Assembly: GCA_046704785.1 (NCBI GenBank)
Contig: JBJKRF010000161.1
Coordinates: 1 to 42,359 of the forward strand
Origin: JBJKRF01 sp046704785
Lineage (GTDB): Bacteria; Chloroflexota; Anaerolineae; Anaerolineales; Villigracilaceae
DNA length: 42,359 nucleotides
Reading direction: 5' to 3'
In this document: positions 31,742-39,646 of the stretch, piece after piece
How positions within the stretch are numbered: position 1 is the first letter of the stretch
How the letters are laid out: each line of letters opens with the position of its first letter
The notes under the pieces: generated by a model
Database searches by the model: none
Seen by the model: the letters and a program-made list of their open reading frames with translations, nothing else
What the model was told of the DNA's origin: nothing
Program-made: the position numbers and the translations under genes

Positions 31742-32540
31742 GCGCGCAATCACGTCGGTTGGGTTGTTGGCCGTCGGCATTCCAGCGATTCTTCTCGGCA
31801 GTCTCCCCTATTTCCTGCTCATTGCCTTTTTCCTGGGTGTAGCCGCCTGGGAGTATGTGACGTTGTTCCGGGCGACGCCCAACCGTCCGTCGCGCATTGT
31901 AGTTGTCGTAGGGGTGCTCTCCACCCTGATCGTCCGTTCTTATTTCCCCGCTTATTCCATCGCGGTTTTTACATCCTTCCTGCTGCTCGCAATGGGTGTT
32001 CACTTGGTCGCTTACGAGCGCGGCGATGAGCACGCTGGCCTGGGTTTCACCGTCAGCGTAGCCGGACTGGCCTACTTGGGCTGGATCGGCTCCTACCTGG
32101 TTGATCTGCGTTTTGTGGAACACGGCGCCTGGTGGTTGATGTTGATTTTGCCAACGGTCTGGTTGGTGGATACGGGCGCCTACTCCCTGGGTGCTGCCTA
32201 CGGCAAGCATCGCATGACTCCCCGCTTGAGCCCCAAAAAGACCTGGGAGGGATTCGCCGCTGGCGCCTTTACCGGCATGCTGGCAGGCGGCTTCTTTGCG
32301 TATGTATATTCCACCTGGGGACCGTTACATGTGGCGGCCTGGCAAGGCGCTCTTTTTGGTCTGGCCGTTGGCGCCCTCACGCCTTTGGGCGATTTGGGGG
32401 AAAGCATGATTAAACGCCAGGTAGGTGCTAAAGATTCGGGCACCCTTTTTCCCGGTCACGGTGGCTCGTTCGACCGTATCGACTCGTGGTTGTGGGCGGC
32501 CGTACTTGGCTATTATTTCATCCTTTTGGTTCCTCATTGA
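31734..32540 (+). CDS. cdsA: Phosphatidate cytidylyltransferase
   Basis: A 268-residue polytopic membrane enzyme that makes CDP-diacylglycerol from phosphatidate and CTP. About seven hydrophobic segments precede the family signature near the C-terminus, ESMIKRQVGAKDSGTLFPGHGGSFDRIDS. VWLVDTGAYSLGAAYGKHRMTPRLSPKKTWEGFAAG is also diagnostic. The frame extends upstream to 31641 but that part is inside uppS; the ATG at 31734 overlaps the uppS stop and starts the first membrane helix. dxr and rseP, frequent next genes in other phyla, are absent. A new promoter follows. Confidence 0.93.
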   Translation: MLRRAITSVGLLAVGIPAILLGSLPYFLLIAFFLGVAAWEYVTLFRATPNRPSRIVVVVGVLSTLIVRSYFPAYSIAVFTSFLLLAMGVHLVAYERGDEHAGLGFTVSVAGLAYLGWIGSYLVDLRFVEHGAWWLMLILPTVWLVDTGAYSLGAAYGKHRMTPRLSPKKTWEGFAAGAFTGMLAGGFFAYVYSTWGPLHVAAWQGALFGLAVGALTPLGDLGESMIKRQVGAKDSGTLFPGHGGSFDRIDSWLWAAVLGYYFILLVPH

Positions 32541-32618
32541 GTTGTCCGTTTCACGAAATACCAGGTTGGGGACAGTAAGAAGTTTATTCAAGATTTTTCT
32601 CATTTTCTCATCCGCTGA

Positions 32619-32647
32619 TTGACAAACGCAAACTCCTTTGCTATACT
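32619..32647 (+). promoter_or_regulatory. Promoter of the Rrf2 regulator gene
   Basis: TTGACA (32619-32624), 17-nt spacer, TATACT (32642-32647): nearly full consensus. The -10 box is embedded in an inverted repeat that is probably an operator. Confidence 0.8.
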
Positions 32648-32688
32648 CTATGTGTCTCCAAAGTATAGTAAAACAGTAGACATACTAG
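32641..32688 (+). promoter_or_regulatory. Candidate Rrf2 operator
   Basis: CTATACT (32641-32647) and AGTATAG (32662-32668) are inverted over the -10 box and start site, with a further ATACTAG at 32682-32688. The last motif recurs within the palindrome ahead of pstS (33291-33300). Autoregulation is inferred. Confidence 0.45.
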
Positions 32689-32701
32689 GACTTATGGCAG
32701 T

Positions 32702-33160
32702 ATGCGACTCTCCAAACGTGGTGAATATGGTTTGCGCGCGATGATTGTCCTGGCAACCCGGCCAGGGCCCAATGAGTCTTATCCTGTTGTGCAGATCAAA
32801 GAGATCTCTGAGCGTGAGAAAATTCCGGCCAAGTTCCTCGAGCAGATTCTGCTCATGCTCAAGAATGCCGGCCTGGTGCACAGCAAGATGGGCGTCGGCG
32901 GCGGGTACTACCTGGGTACAGATGCCAGCGAAATCAATCTTGGGCAAATCGTCCGCGCCTTGGATGGGCCATTGGCCCCCATCCGCTGCGTTAGCCAGAT
33001 GGCTTACGAGCCTTGTGGTTGTCCCGATGAGGAGACCTGCGGGCTACGCATGGTAATGGGAGATGTTCGCAACGCCATCGCCGATGTGCTCGATCAAACC
33101 TCGCTGGCCGACGTTACCAGCCGGGTGGATCAGGTCAAAGCGGCGAGTCAGTCGAAATAA
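32702..33160 (+). CDS. Rrf2-family transcriptional regulator
   Basis: A 152-residue regulator with the Rrf2 winged helix (MRLSKRGEYGLRAMIVLA..., EISEREKIPAKFLEQILLMLKNAGLVHSKMGVGGGYYLG). Four Cys follow at 96, 105, 107 and 113 (RCVSQMAYEPCGCPDEETC). Their spacing differs from the CX5CX5C of IscR, but they could hold an Fe-S cluster, as in NsrR/IscR relatives, or sense thiols. The protein probably binds the inverted repeats in its own promoter. It is followed by a terminator and then the pst operon, whose upstream region shares the ATACTAG motif, so control of pst by redox or sulfur state is possible. Confidence 0.88.
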   Translation: MRLSKRGEYGLRAMIVLATRPGPNESYPVVQIKEISEREKIPAKFLEQILLMLKNAGLVHSKMGVGGGYYLGTDASEINLGQIVRALDGPLAPIRCVSQMAYEPCGCPDEETCGLRMVMGDVRNAIADVLDQTSLADVTSRVDQVKAASQSK

Positions 33161-33251
33161 ATCTTTGGGAATTTTGTGAGGTGGGCGAAGCCGAAAGGTT
33201 GTCACACGACTTCCTCCCACACAGGTACCTGGAGAATTGAACAAATCCGTT

Positions 33252-33277
33252 ATCCGCCCATCGAGGCGGGGATTTTT
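33252..33277 (+). terminator. Terminator of the Rrf2 gene
   Basis: ATCCGCC ... GGCGGGGAT hairpin (about 33252-33272) with loop CATCGA, followed by TTTTT (33273-33277). A further imperfect GTGGG / CCCAC hairpin lies upstream at about 33180-33222. Confidence 0.7.
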
Positions 33278-33290
33278 GTAGCTATAAAGT

Positions 33291-33300
33291 ATACTAGTAT
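33291..33300 (+). promoter_or_regulatory. Palindrome in the pst promoter region
   Basis: ATACTAGTAT is a perfect 10-bp palindrome, 10 nt ahead of a TATAAT -10 box (33310-33315) that would drive pstS. It shares ATACTAG with the Rrf2 promoter and may be a regulator site. Confidence 0.4.
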
Positions 33301-33344
33301 TATAGACTTTATAATCTATTCGATAAATCGGAGTAAAAAAGGAT

Positions 33345-34322
33345 ATGAACAAGCTCACCCTGATCCTGGTTACAAGCTTCATTAGCCTGTCCTTGCTGCT
33401 GGGTGCGTGCGCACCCGCTGCCCCGCAAGTGATGGCTGCATCTCCTAACGACCCGCTTTCGGGTACGGTCAGCGTTTCGGGGGCGTTTGCTCTCTACCCC
33501 ATGATGACCGTCTGGGCCGACGAATTCCACAAACTCCATCCCAATGTACAGTTCGACATCCAGGCCGGCGGAGCGGGCAAAGGCATGACCGATACCCTGT
33601 CAGGTGCGGTGGACATCGGCATGGTCTCGCGCGCCATCAAGCCGGAAGAGGAGAGTCAAGGGGCCTACTGGGTCGCCGTTGCCAAAGACGCCGTCTTCCC
33701 GGTGGTCAGCGCCAAGAACCCCGTCTTGGCCGATTTGCAGAGCAAAGGCCTCAACCCCGACATGTTCAAAAAGATTTTTGTTACCGGCAAGATCACGACC
33801 TGGGGGGAAGTTGTCGGCAGGCCGGAAGTCACAGACAAAATCCACGTCTATACCCGCTCGGACTCTTCCGGCGCCGCCGATATGTGGGCGCAGTTTGCGG
33901 GCGGCAAAGCCCAGTCTGACATCCTTGGCATCGGTGTCAACGGTGAACCGGCCTTGGTGGACACCGCCGCCAAGGACCCGCTGGGAATCGGCTACAGCAA
34001 CCTCAACAGTCTGTTCGATATGGACAGCGGGGCGCTCGTCGCGGGTGTAGTCGTCCCGCCTATCGACATCAACGCCAACGGCCAGGCGGACGCAGGCGAG
34101 TCGTACACCACGAAAGAGCAGGCGGTGCGCGCCGTGGCCGATGGTACCTATCCAACCCCTCCGGCCCGTTTCGAGAACCTGGTGACCAAGGGCAAACCAA
34201 GTGGATTAGTGCAGGCTTTTATGGTTTGGATTCTGACCGATGGGCAGCAGTACCTCGACCAGGCCGGTTATGTTCAGTTGACGGCTGACCAGCAAGCCGC
34301 CTCACTGGCAAAGATCAAATGA
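33345..34322 (+). CDS. pstS: Phosphate ABC transporter substrate-binding lipoprotein
   Basis: A 325-residue PstS-like lipoprotein. The signal peptide ends LSLLLGAC with C22 lipidated. SVSGAFALYPMMTVWADEF, FDIQAGGAGKGMTDTLSGAVDIGMVSRAI and YTRSDSSGAADMWAQF correspond to the phosphate-binding loops, with Ala or Ser in places where classical PstS has Thr or Ser (GSST), so specificity for another oxyanion cannot be excluded. It hands the ligand to the PstCA permease. Its stop overlaps the pstC start (ATGA). AAAAAAGGAT precedes the ATG. Control may be by the upstream Rrf2 regulator or by a phosphate regulator outside the window. Confidence 0.88.
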   Translation: MNKLTLILVTSFISLSLLLGACAPAAPQVMAASPNDPLSGTVSVSGAFALYPMMTVWADEFHKLHPNVQFDIQAGGAGKGMTDTLSGAVDIGMVSRAIKPEEESQGAYWVAVAKDAVFPVVSAKNPVLADLQSKGLNPDMFKKIFVTGKITTWGEVVGRPEVTDKIHVYTRSDSSGAADMWAQFAGGKAQSDILGIGVNGEPALVDTAAKDPLGIGYSNLNSLFDMDSGALVAGVVVPPIDINANGQADAGESYTTKEQAVRAVADGTYPTPPARFENLVTKGKPSGLVQAFMVWILTDGQQYLDQAGYVQLTADQQAASLAKIK

Positions 34323-35323
34323 ACGAAAACGCTCGCGACGATTCGTTCCGGGCGGATATCGAAATCAAAGGCCTGTCGTGTGATCCCGTTCTGTCTGTTC
34401 GACGGCGACAGGATCGGATGGCCCGACAGGCTTTCCTGGCTGTGACGCTATTGCCGTTCTTCTTGATCGTTGTTGTTACCGCCGCCTTGTTGCTACGCTC
34501 GTGGCCGATTTTGCGCGCCTACCCGTTGACGGAACTGTTCTTGGGAAGCACCTGGAAACCAGACGAGGGACAATTCGGTCTGTGGCCTTTCATTGCAGGC
34601 ACACTGTGGGTGACGGTGGTGGGTGTGGCGTTGGCGGTACCGCCCTGTCTGCTGATTGCCATCTACCTGGCGGAATATGCCCATTCGCTGCTGCGTTCCA
34701 TTGCCAAACCGGTGCTCGACATGTTGGCGGCCATCCCGCCGGTCGTATATGGCGTTTGGGGTTTGTTGGCGGTCGTGCCTTTCGTTGAGAACGTCCTGGC
34801 TCCTTTTGCGCACCGCTGGCTGGGAGGCATCCCGTTTCTGGCGGTCAACCAGCCCACCGGTTTCAGCATCCTGGCGGGCGGCATTGTGTTGGCCGTCATG
34901 GTTGCGCCGTTGGTTATCGCGGTCGTCTACGAGATTTTTGCGACCGTTCCCGACGAATTGCGACAGGCCTCTCTGGCGATCGGTGCGACTCGCTGGCAGA
35001 CCATTCGACGGGTGGTTTTCCCGCAAGTATTGCCGGGTATTCTGGCCGGCATTGTGCTGGGCGCTTCGCGGGCGCTGGGCGAGACGATTGCCGTATTGAT
35101 GGTGGTCGGCAACGTCGCGAAAGCGCCCGGTTCCATCTTCGATCCGGCCTATCCGCTGCCGGCCCTGATCGCCAACAACTATGGCGACATGATGTCCATC
35201 CCGCTGTACGACTCCGCCTTGTTATGCGCGGCGTTGGTGCTGCTGGTCGTGATCCTGATTTTCAACGTTCTCTCCACGCTCGTGTTGCAGCGTATGTTGA
35301 CCCGTCCTGGAGGGGCGCGATAG
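34319..35323 (+). CDS. pstC: Phosphate ABC transporter permease PstC
   Basis: A 334-residue inner-membrane permease with a charged cytoplasmic N-terminus (about 35 residues) and six hydrophobic helices. The binding-protein-dependent transport motif EIFATVPDELRQASLAIGATRWQTIRRVVFPQVLPGILAGIVLGASRALGET contains the EAA loop that docks on PstB. PVVYGVWGLLAVVPFV is conserved in PstC. It starts by a 4-nt overlap with pstS. Confidence 0.92.
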   Translation: MNENARDDSFRADIEIKGLSCDPVLSVRRRQDRMARQAFLAVTLLPFFLIVVVTAALLLRSWPILRAYPLTELFLGSTWKPDEGQFGLWPFIAGTLWVTVVGVALAVPPCLLIAIYLAEYAHSLLRSIAKPVLDMLAAIPPVVYGVWGLLAVVPFVENVLAPFAHRWLGGIPFLAVNQPTGFSILAGGIVLAVMVAPLVIAVVYEIFATVPDELRQASLAIGATRWQTIRRVVFPQVLPGILAGIVLGASRALGETIAVLMVVGNVAKAPGSIFDPAYPLPALIANNYGDMMSIPLYDSALLCAALVLLVVILIFNVLSTLVLQRMLTRPGGAR

Positions 35324-35358
35324 TGTTCAATTGACGCCGAATTGGAAAGGGAGCGCCT

Positions 35359-36225
35359 ATGATGATCAAGAAGCGCTGGCAAAAACGTCACCTGACCGAA
35401 GCAGTTGCCAAAGGGTTGATGATCCTCTCGCTGGTTGTCGTCGCCGGCAGCCTGGGCCTGATCTTGTGGACGGTCATTGCCCAAGGGTTGCCCGCCCTGA
35501 GTTGGGCCATGATCACACAAACGCCCAAAGGGGGCTTCTACCTGGGCAAGGAAGGCGGTGTGTTGAACGCCATCCTGGGGTCGCTCTACCTGGCCGGCGG
35601 TGGGACACTGCTGGCTTTGCTCGTCAGCCTGCCAATCGCACTGTACCTGGAAGCTTATTTGGAGAATTCCGGCTGGGGGCATTACGTACGCCTGTCGTCG
35701 GACGTGCTGTGGGGTATTCCTTCCATCGTGTACGGGGCGTTTGGTTTTACCTGGATGCTCCTGCTGGGGTTGCGCGCCTCGTTGTTGGCCGGCATCATTG
35801 TCCTGGCTCTGATCGAACTGCCGGTCATGGTGCGCGCCATGGACGAAGTGATCCGTCGTATGCCTGTCGACCTGGAGCAGGCTGCCCTGGCGCTCGGTTC
35901 GACGCGCCTGGAAGTGGCGCTGCACGTCGTCACACGGCAGATGCTGCCGGGCATCCTCACCGCTGTTTTACTGGGGTTCGGGCGTGGCATCGGCGACGCC
36001 GCCTCGGTGCTGTTCACCTCCGGATACACCGACCGCATCCCCACCTCCTTGCTGCAACCCACGGCCTCTCTGCCGCTGGCTATCTTCTTTCAACTCAGTA
36101 CACCCTACCCCGAAGTGCAGCGACGCGGTTACGCCTCGGCGGTGATCCTGACTATCATCGTGCTGGTCATCAGCCTGGGCTCGCGTTGGCTCTCTGCCCG
36201 TCTGAACCGTTACACCGTGAAATGA
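35359..36225 (+). CDS. pstA: Phosphate ABC transporter permease PstA
   Basis: A 288-residue permease partner of PstC, with six hydrophobic helices. TPKGGFYLGKEGGVLNAILGSLYL, SSDVLWGIPSIVYGAFGFTWML and the EAA-type loop VIRRMPVDLEQAALALGSTRLEVALHVVTRQMLPGILTAVLLGFGRGIGDAA are characteristic. A GGGAG ribosome site lies 7 nt before the ATG. It is 35 nt downstream of pstC and 12 nt upstream of pstB. Confidence 0.92.
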   Translation: MMIKKRWQKRHLTEAVAKGLMILSLVVVAGSLGLILWTVIAQGLPALSWAMITQTPKGGFYLGKEGGVLNAILGSLYLAGGGTLLALLVSLPIALYLEAYLENSGWGHYVRLSSDVLWGIPSIVYGAFGFTWMLLLGLRASLLAGIIVLALIELPVMVRAMDEVIRRMPVDLEQAALALGSTRLEVALHVVTRQMLPGILTAVLLGFGRGIGDAASVLFTSGYTDRIPTSLLQPTASLPLAIFFQLSTPYPEVQRRGYASAVILTIIVLVISLGSRWLSARLNRYTVK

Positions 36226-36237
36226 AGGAGCGCACTC

Positions 36238-36993
36238 ATGGACACCCACATTCGCGTCCGGCACCTGAACGTCTCCTACGACCGGCAGGCAGTGCTCAAA
36301 GACGTCAACCTCGAAATTCCCAAACGGCAGATCACGGTCATCATGGGGCCATCGGGGTGCGGCAAGACCACCTTGCTGAAATGTCTCAACCGTTTTCTGG
36401 AACTGAACGATGGCGCACGGATTTCGGGCGAAGTGCTGGTGGACGGGCAGGATATCTACGCCGGCGACGTAGACGTGACCGAAGTGCGCAAGCGCGTCGG
36501 ACTGCTGGCGCAGCGTCCCACGCCGTTGCCGATGTCCATTTATGACAACGTTGCCTACGGAATGCAGATTCACCAACTGAAGAAGGCGGGCCGCGACTAC
36601 AAGGCAGCCGTGCGCCACTACCTCGAAATTGCCGGGCTGTGGCAGGAAGTGGAACAGCGCTTGCACGACCCCGCTACGGGACTCTCCATCGGGCAGCAGC
36701 AACGCCTGTGCCTGGCGCGCGGATTGGCCGTGGAGCCGGAGATCATCCTGGGCGATGAACCGACCTCGGCGCTTGATCCGATCTCGTCGCAGCACATCGA
36801 AGGGCGCCTGCTGGAACTCAAAGACCGCTACACAACCGTCATCGTGACGCATACTTTACGCCAGGCCAAACGGCTGGCCGACTACGTGGTGTTCATGTAC
36901 CTGGGCGAAGTGGTCGAAAGCGGTCTGGCACAGGAGCTTTTCACTCATCCCCGGCAGGAGCGCACGCGGCAATACCTGGAGGGCTTGTTCTGA
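36238..36993 (+). CDS. pstB: Phosphate ABC transporter ATP-binding protein PstB
   Basis: A 251-residue ATPase that drives PstCA. Walker A GPSGCGKTT is near residues 38-46 and MGPSGCGKTTLLKCLNRFLEL is the PstB form. LLAQRPTPLPMSIYDNVAYG holds the Q-loop. The ABC signature reads LSIGQQQRLCLARGLA where PstB normally has LSGGQQQRLC, an uncommon change of the second Gly to Ile. Walker B is IILGDEPTSALDP and the H-loop VTHTLRQAKRLAD. GAAGGAG precedes the ATG. phoU, the usual next gene, is absent. Confidence 0.93.
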   Translation: MDTHIRVRHLNVSYDRQAVLKDVNLEIPKRQITVIMGPSGCGKTTLLKCLNRFLELNDGARISGEVLVDGQDIYAGDVDVTEVRKRVGLLAQRPTPLPMSIYDNVAYGMQIHQLKKAGRDYKAAVRHYLEIAGLWQEVEQRLHDPATGLSIGQQQRLCLARGLAVEPEIILGDEPTSALDPISSQHIEGRLLELKDRYTTVIVTHTLRQAKRLADYVVFMYLGEVVESGLAQELFTHPRQERTRQYLEGLF

Positions 36994-37138
36994 CCCCTGT
37001 TGCGTGTTCCCTCTGGAGGAAAAGCCGCTTGTTTTTTGAGAGCGACTTGTGAGGACGCGCCCAACCGGTGAGGTTTATAATAAATCTGGTTCTCCAGGAA
37101 TCATCGTAAAAATTCCACAGAACCCGGAGCATTTGCTT

Positions 37139-38455
37139 ATGAAGCACATTCGTTTGTTCCTGATTCTGTCTGCGGTTTACCTGTTGGCGGCCTTCCAGAC
37201 GGCCAGCGCGCAGAGCAATGCGCCGCTGGTCTTGGTGCTCCAAGCTGACAGTGCGGTCACGCCCAGCATGCAGGAATATATCCAGCGTGGCATCCAGACG
37301 GCAGAGCAGGAACAGGCTGAACTGCTCGTCATCGAACTCAATACACCGGGTGGGGCCATCGACTCGATGACGAGCATCGTCACCAGCATCCGCGCCAGCC
37401 ATGTGCCGGTGGTGGTCTATGTGACGCCGCGCGGCGCGATGGCCGCCTCGGCAGGCACCGTCATCACCCTGGCAGGGCACGCGGCTGCCATGGCGCCGGA
37501 GACCATCATCGGCGCGGCCAGTCCCGTTAGCTCGCAGGGTCAGGACTTGACCCAAACGGAGAAGACCAAGCAGGAGGAAGCGCTCAAGGCGCTGGTGCGT
37601 TCCATCGCCTCGCGCCGTCCGCCGCAGGCGATCCAACTGGCCGAGGCGACCATCGACAGCGCCCAGGCCGTCTCGGCGGATGAGGCTTTGAAAGCCGGGC
37701 TGGTGGATTTCATCGCCACCGACCTGAACGATCTGCTCACGAAGCTGAATGGCTTCCAGGTGCAAACTGTGGACGGGACGGTGACGCTGCACACGACAGG
37801 TGCGCAGGTGCAGGACTTGCCGATGAGCTTTATCGAGCAACTGCTGACGATGCTGATCGACCCGAACGTCGTGTTCATCCTGTTAGCCATCGGTGTGCAG
37901 GCCATCCTGATCGAAATTGCCAGCCCGGGCGGCTGGATTGCCGGCTTCGCTGGCGCAGTATGCCTGGCCCTGGCGGCCTACGGCCTGGGCGTGCTGCCCG
38001 TGAACTGGTTCGGGTTCGTCATCCTGCTGTTGGCTTTTGTCTTGTTCATCCTCGACATCAAGGCTCACACGCACGGTGCACTGACGGCGGCGGGCGTAGG
38101 TTCGTTTATCATCGGGGCGCTGGTTTTGTTCAACTCACCGGGTGTGCCGCGCTTCGACCGTGTTTCCGTGCCGCTGGTGGTGGCGACGGGGCTCGTTTTC
38201 GGCGCGATGTTCACCGCTATTCTGGTGTTCGCGCTGCGCGCGCAGCGCGCGCCGCTCCGTACCGGGCGGCAGACCGTCATCGGGCAGCGCGGAACCGCTA
38301 AAAGTGAGATCGATCCGCACGGCGAAGTCCAGTTAAAGAGTGAACTATGGAGCGCGGACCTAGCCGAAGGCGCCGGGCCCATCCATGTGGGCGAAAAAGT
38401 CGAAGTGGTTGATGTGGACGGCCTGCGCCTCAAAGTGCGCAAGAGTTCGTCATAG
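37139..38455 (+). CDS. NfeD-like membrane serine protease (long form)
   Basis: A 438-residue protein. Signal peptide at residues 1-24 (LFLILSAVYLLAAFQTASA), a ClpP-class exported serine protease domain (VLVLQADSAVTPSMQEYIQRGIQTAEQ, NTPGGAIDSMTSIVTSI, and the nucleophile S104 in GAMAASAGTVI), then four or five membrane helices (about 233-340) and a C-terminal OB-fold NfeD domain (GQRGTAKSEIDPHGEVQLKSELWSA). The long form works with a stomatin/SPFH partner in membrane quality control in archaea and bacteria; no such partner gene is next to it here. The ATG is supported by GGAG 9 nt upstream. A TATAAT at 37076-37081 with a 60-nt leader may be its promoter. Confidence 0.9.
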   Translation: MKHIRLFLILSAVYLLAAFQTASAQSNAPLVLVLQADSAVTPSMQEYIQRGIQTAEQEQAELLVIELNTPGGAIDSMTSIVTSIRASHVPVVVYVTPRGAMAASAGTVITLAGHAAAMAPETIIGAASPVSSQGQDLTQTEKTKQEEALKALVRSIASRRPPQAIQLAEATIDSAQAVSADEALKAGLVDFIATDLNDLLTKLNGFQVQTVDGTVTLHTTGAQVQDLPMSFIEQLLTMLIDPNVVFILLAIGVQAILIEIASPGGWIAGFAGAVCLALAAYGLGVLPVNWFGFVILLLAFVLFILDIKAHTHGALTAAGVGSFIIGALVLFNSPGVPRFDRVSVPLVVATGLVFGAMFTAILVFALRAQRAPLRTGRQTVIGQRGTAKSEIDPHGEVQLKSELWSADLAEGAGPIHVGEKVEVVDVDGLRLKVRKSSS

Positions 38456-38491
38456 CTCAGACGCGTAGCCTGACGGTTGAAAATATTTATC

Positions 38492-38520
38492 TTGACGAGT
38501 GTTCGCAATCTGGCTAGAAT
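38492..38520 (+). promoter_or_regulatory. Promoter of the wHTH-membrane protein-lipA operon
   Basis: TTGACG (38492-38497), 17-nt spacer, TAGAAT (38515-38520). The leader of about 115 nt holds GGCGA...TCGCC (about 38570-38592) and the palindrome CTTATCGATAAG (about 38597-38608). Confidence 0.7.
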
Positions 38521-38641
38521 ATTTTTGTCCGACAGTTTTGTAAATCTTTATCCGTATTCTCAGGGGAAAGGCGATTTCCAACCCCATCGCCAGCCTCTTA
38601 TCGATAAGGGGCTTTCTCTTTTGGATGAAAGTGAGGCAATG

Positions 38642-38959
38642 ATGAGCAATAAACTTCCTCGAGACGATTTCGACACCTTCCTGCGCCAGATGCAGACGAA
38701 CGATAAGGCTGAAGACGACGGCCAGGCCACCGTGCGCATTGTGCATGCGCTCTTCAAGCTGGGGGAAACGGACGTGATCAAATTGATGACCATGGTCAAT
38801 ATCTCGTGGAGCGAGTTCACCGCCAGCGTCACATCGCTGCGTGAAGCCGGCCTGATCGATATGGATGAACATACCCAGTTGGCAACCGTGCGTTTGACCG
38901 CTGAAGGCAGTCGCTGGGCAGTGGCAATGGGGTCCCCTGCCGAGGGGAAAGACGTTTAA
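38642..38959 (+). CDS. Small winged-helix protein
   Basis: A 105-residue protein with one winged-helix domain: VRIVHALFKLGETDVIKLMTMVNISWSEFTASVTSLREAGLIDMDEHTQLATVRLTAEGSRWA. The last part has the form of a wing ending in a MarR/PadR-like 'LTAEG' strand. I do not recognise a named family. The frame is open from 38477 but the promoter lies within that part. Of two adjacent ATGs (38639 and 38642), the second is better spaced from GTGAGG. The stop is directly followed by the ATG of the membrane protein. It could be a local regulator or a cytoplasmic partner of that protein. Confidence 0.65.
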   Translation: MSNKLPRDDFDTFLRQMQTNDKAEDDGQATVRIVHALFKLGETDVIKLMTMVNISWSEFTASVTSLREAGLIDMDEHTQLATVRLTAEGSRWAVAMGSPAEGKDV

Positions 38960-39646
38960 ATGACGCTTGGCTGGTGGGAGTGGCTGGCCGCTGCCGTGTT
39001 GGGGGCCATCATCGGCGCGGCATCCATCGTCTCGCGATACCGTGATGAACCCGACGATGCCCTGTTCACCTTCCCGGCAGCCATCTACATGCTGATCCAT
39101 GCGCTGGCGTCTCTGCTGGCGCTCCTGCTCATCCACATTTTTGGCTGGACGTTCGGCGCCAGCGATCCACAGGCGACGCGCTGGCTGCAAATCCTGGTCG
39201 CAGGCCTGGGCGCGATGACCGTCATGCGCCTGTCACTGCCGTTCAAACTGGGCGACGAGACCATTTCTATAGGCCTCGACCAGTTCCTGGAAGGCATCTT
39301 CAACGCCGTCGATCGCTCCGTCGACCGCAAGCGAGGCGAGGAACGCGCCAGGATCGTCAATGAAAAAATGCGCGATGTATCCTTCAAAAAAGCTTGTATC
39401 GCTTTGCCGGCCTACTGCTTCGCGCTGTTGCAAAACCTGCCGCAGGTGGACCAGGAGTTGTTCGCCAAACGCGTCGCCCTGATTCGCGACATCGAGACCA
39501 GCCCACGTGTCAAGTCATACCTGCTGGGATTGAGCCTGCTCAACCTGGTGGGCGACGAAATCCTGGCGATTGGGATCGACACGCTGGGCGATGAGATCAA
39601 AGACACCGGCGACGGGCTCCCCGACGCCGTTTCGGAGAATCAATGA
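38960..39646 (+). CDS. Membrane protein of unknown function
   Basis: A 228-residue protein with three hydrophobic segments in the first 95 residues (about 6-24, 40-62 and 74-92), then a soluble region of 130 residues with a strongly charged helix (DRSVDRKRGEERARIVNEKMRDVSFKKACIALPAYCFALLQNLPQ). I recognise no family. It starts immediately after the winged-helix gene stop and overlaps the lipA start by 4 nt (ATGA), so all three are translated as one unit. Confidence 0.7.
   Translation: MTLGWWEWLAAAVLGAIIGAASIVSRYRDEPDDALFTFPAAIYMLIHALASLLALLLIHIFGWTFGASDPQATRWLQILVAGLGAMTVMRLSLPFKLGDETISIGLDQFLEGIFNAVDRSVDRKRGEERARIVNEKMRDVSFKKACIALPAYCFALLQNLPQVDQELFAKRVALIRDIETSPRVKSYLLGLSLLNLVGDEILAIGIDTLGDEIKDTGDGLPDAVSENQ

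Noticed and set aside
31641..32540. Longer cdsA start at 31641.
   Set aside because: The extra 31 codons lie entirely inside uppS and do not resemble the family; the ATG at 31734 begins the first membrane helix.
36994..37138. phoU after pstB.
   Set aside because: The next gene encodes an NfeD-type protease, and no PhoU-like frame exists in the gap.
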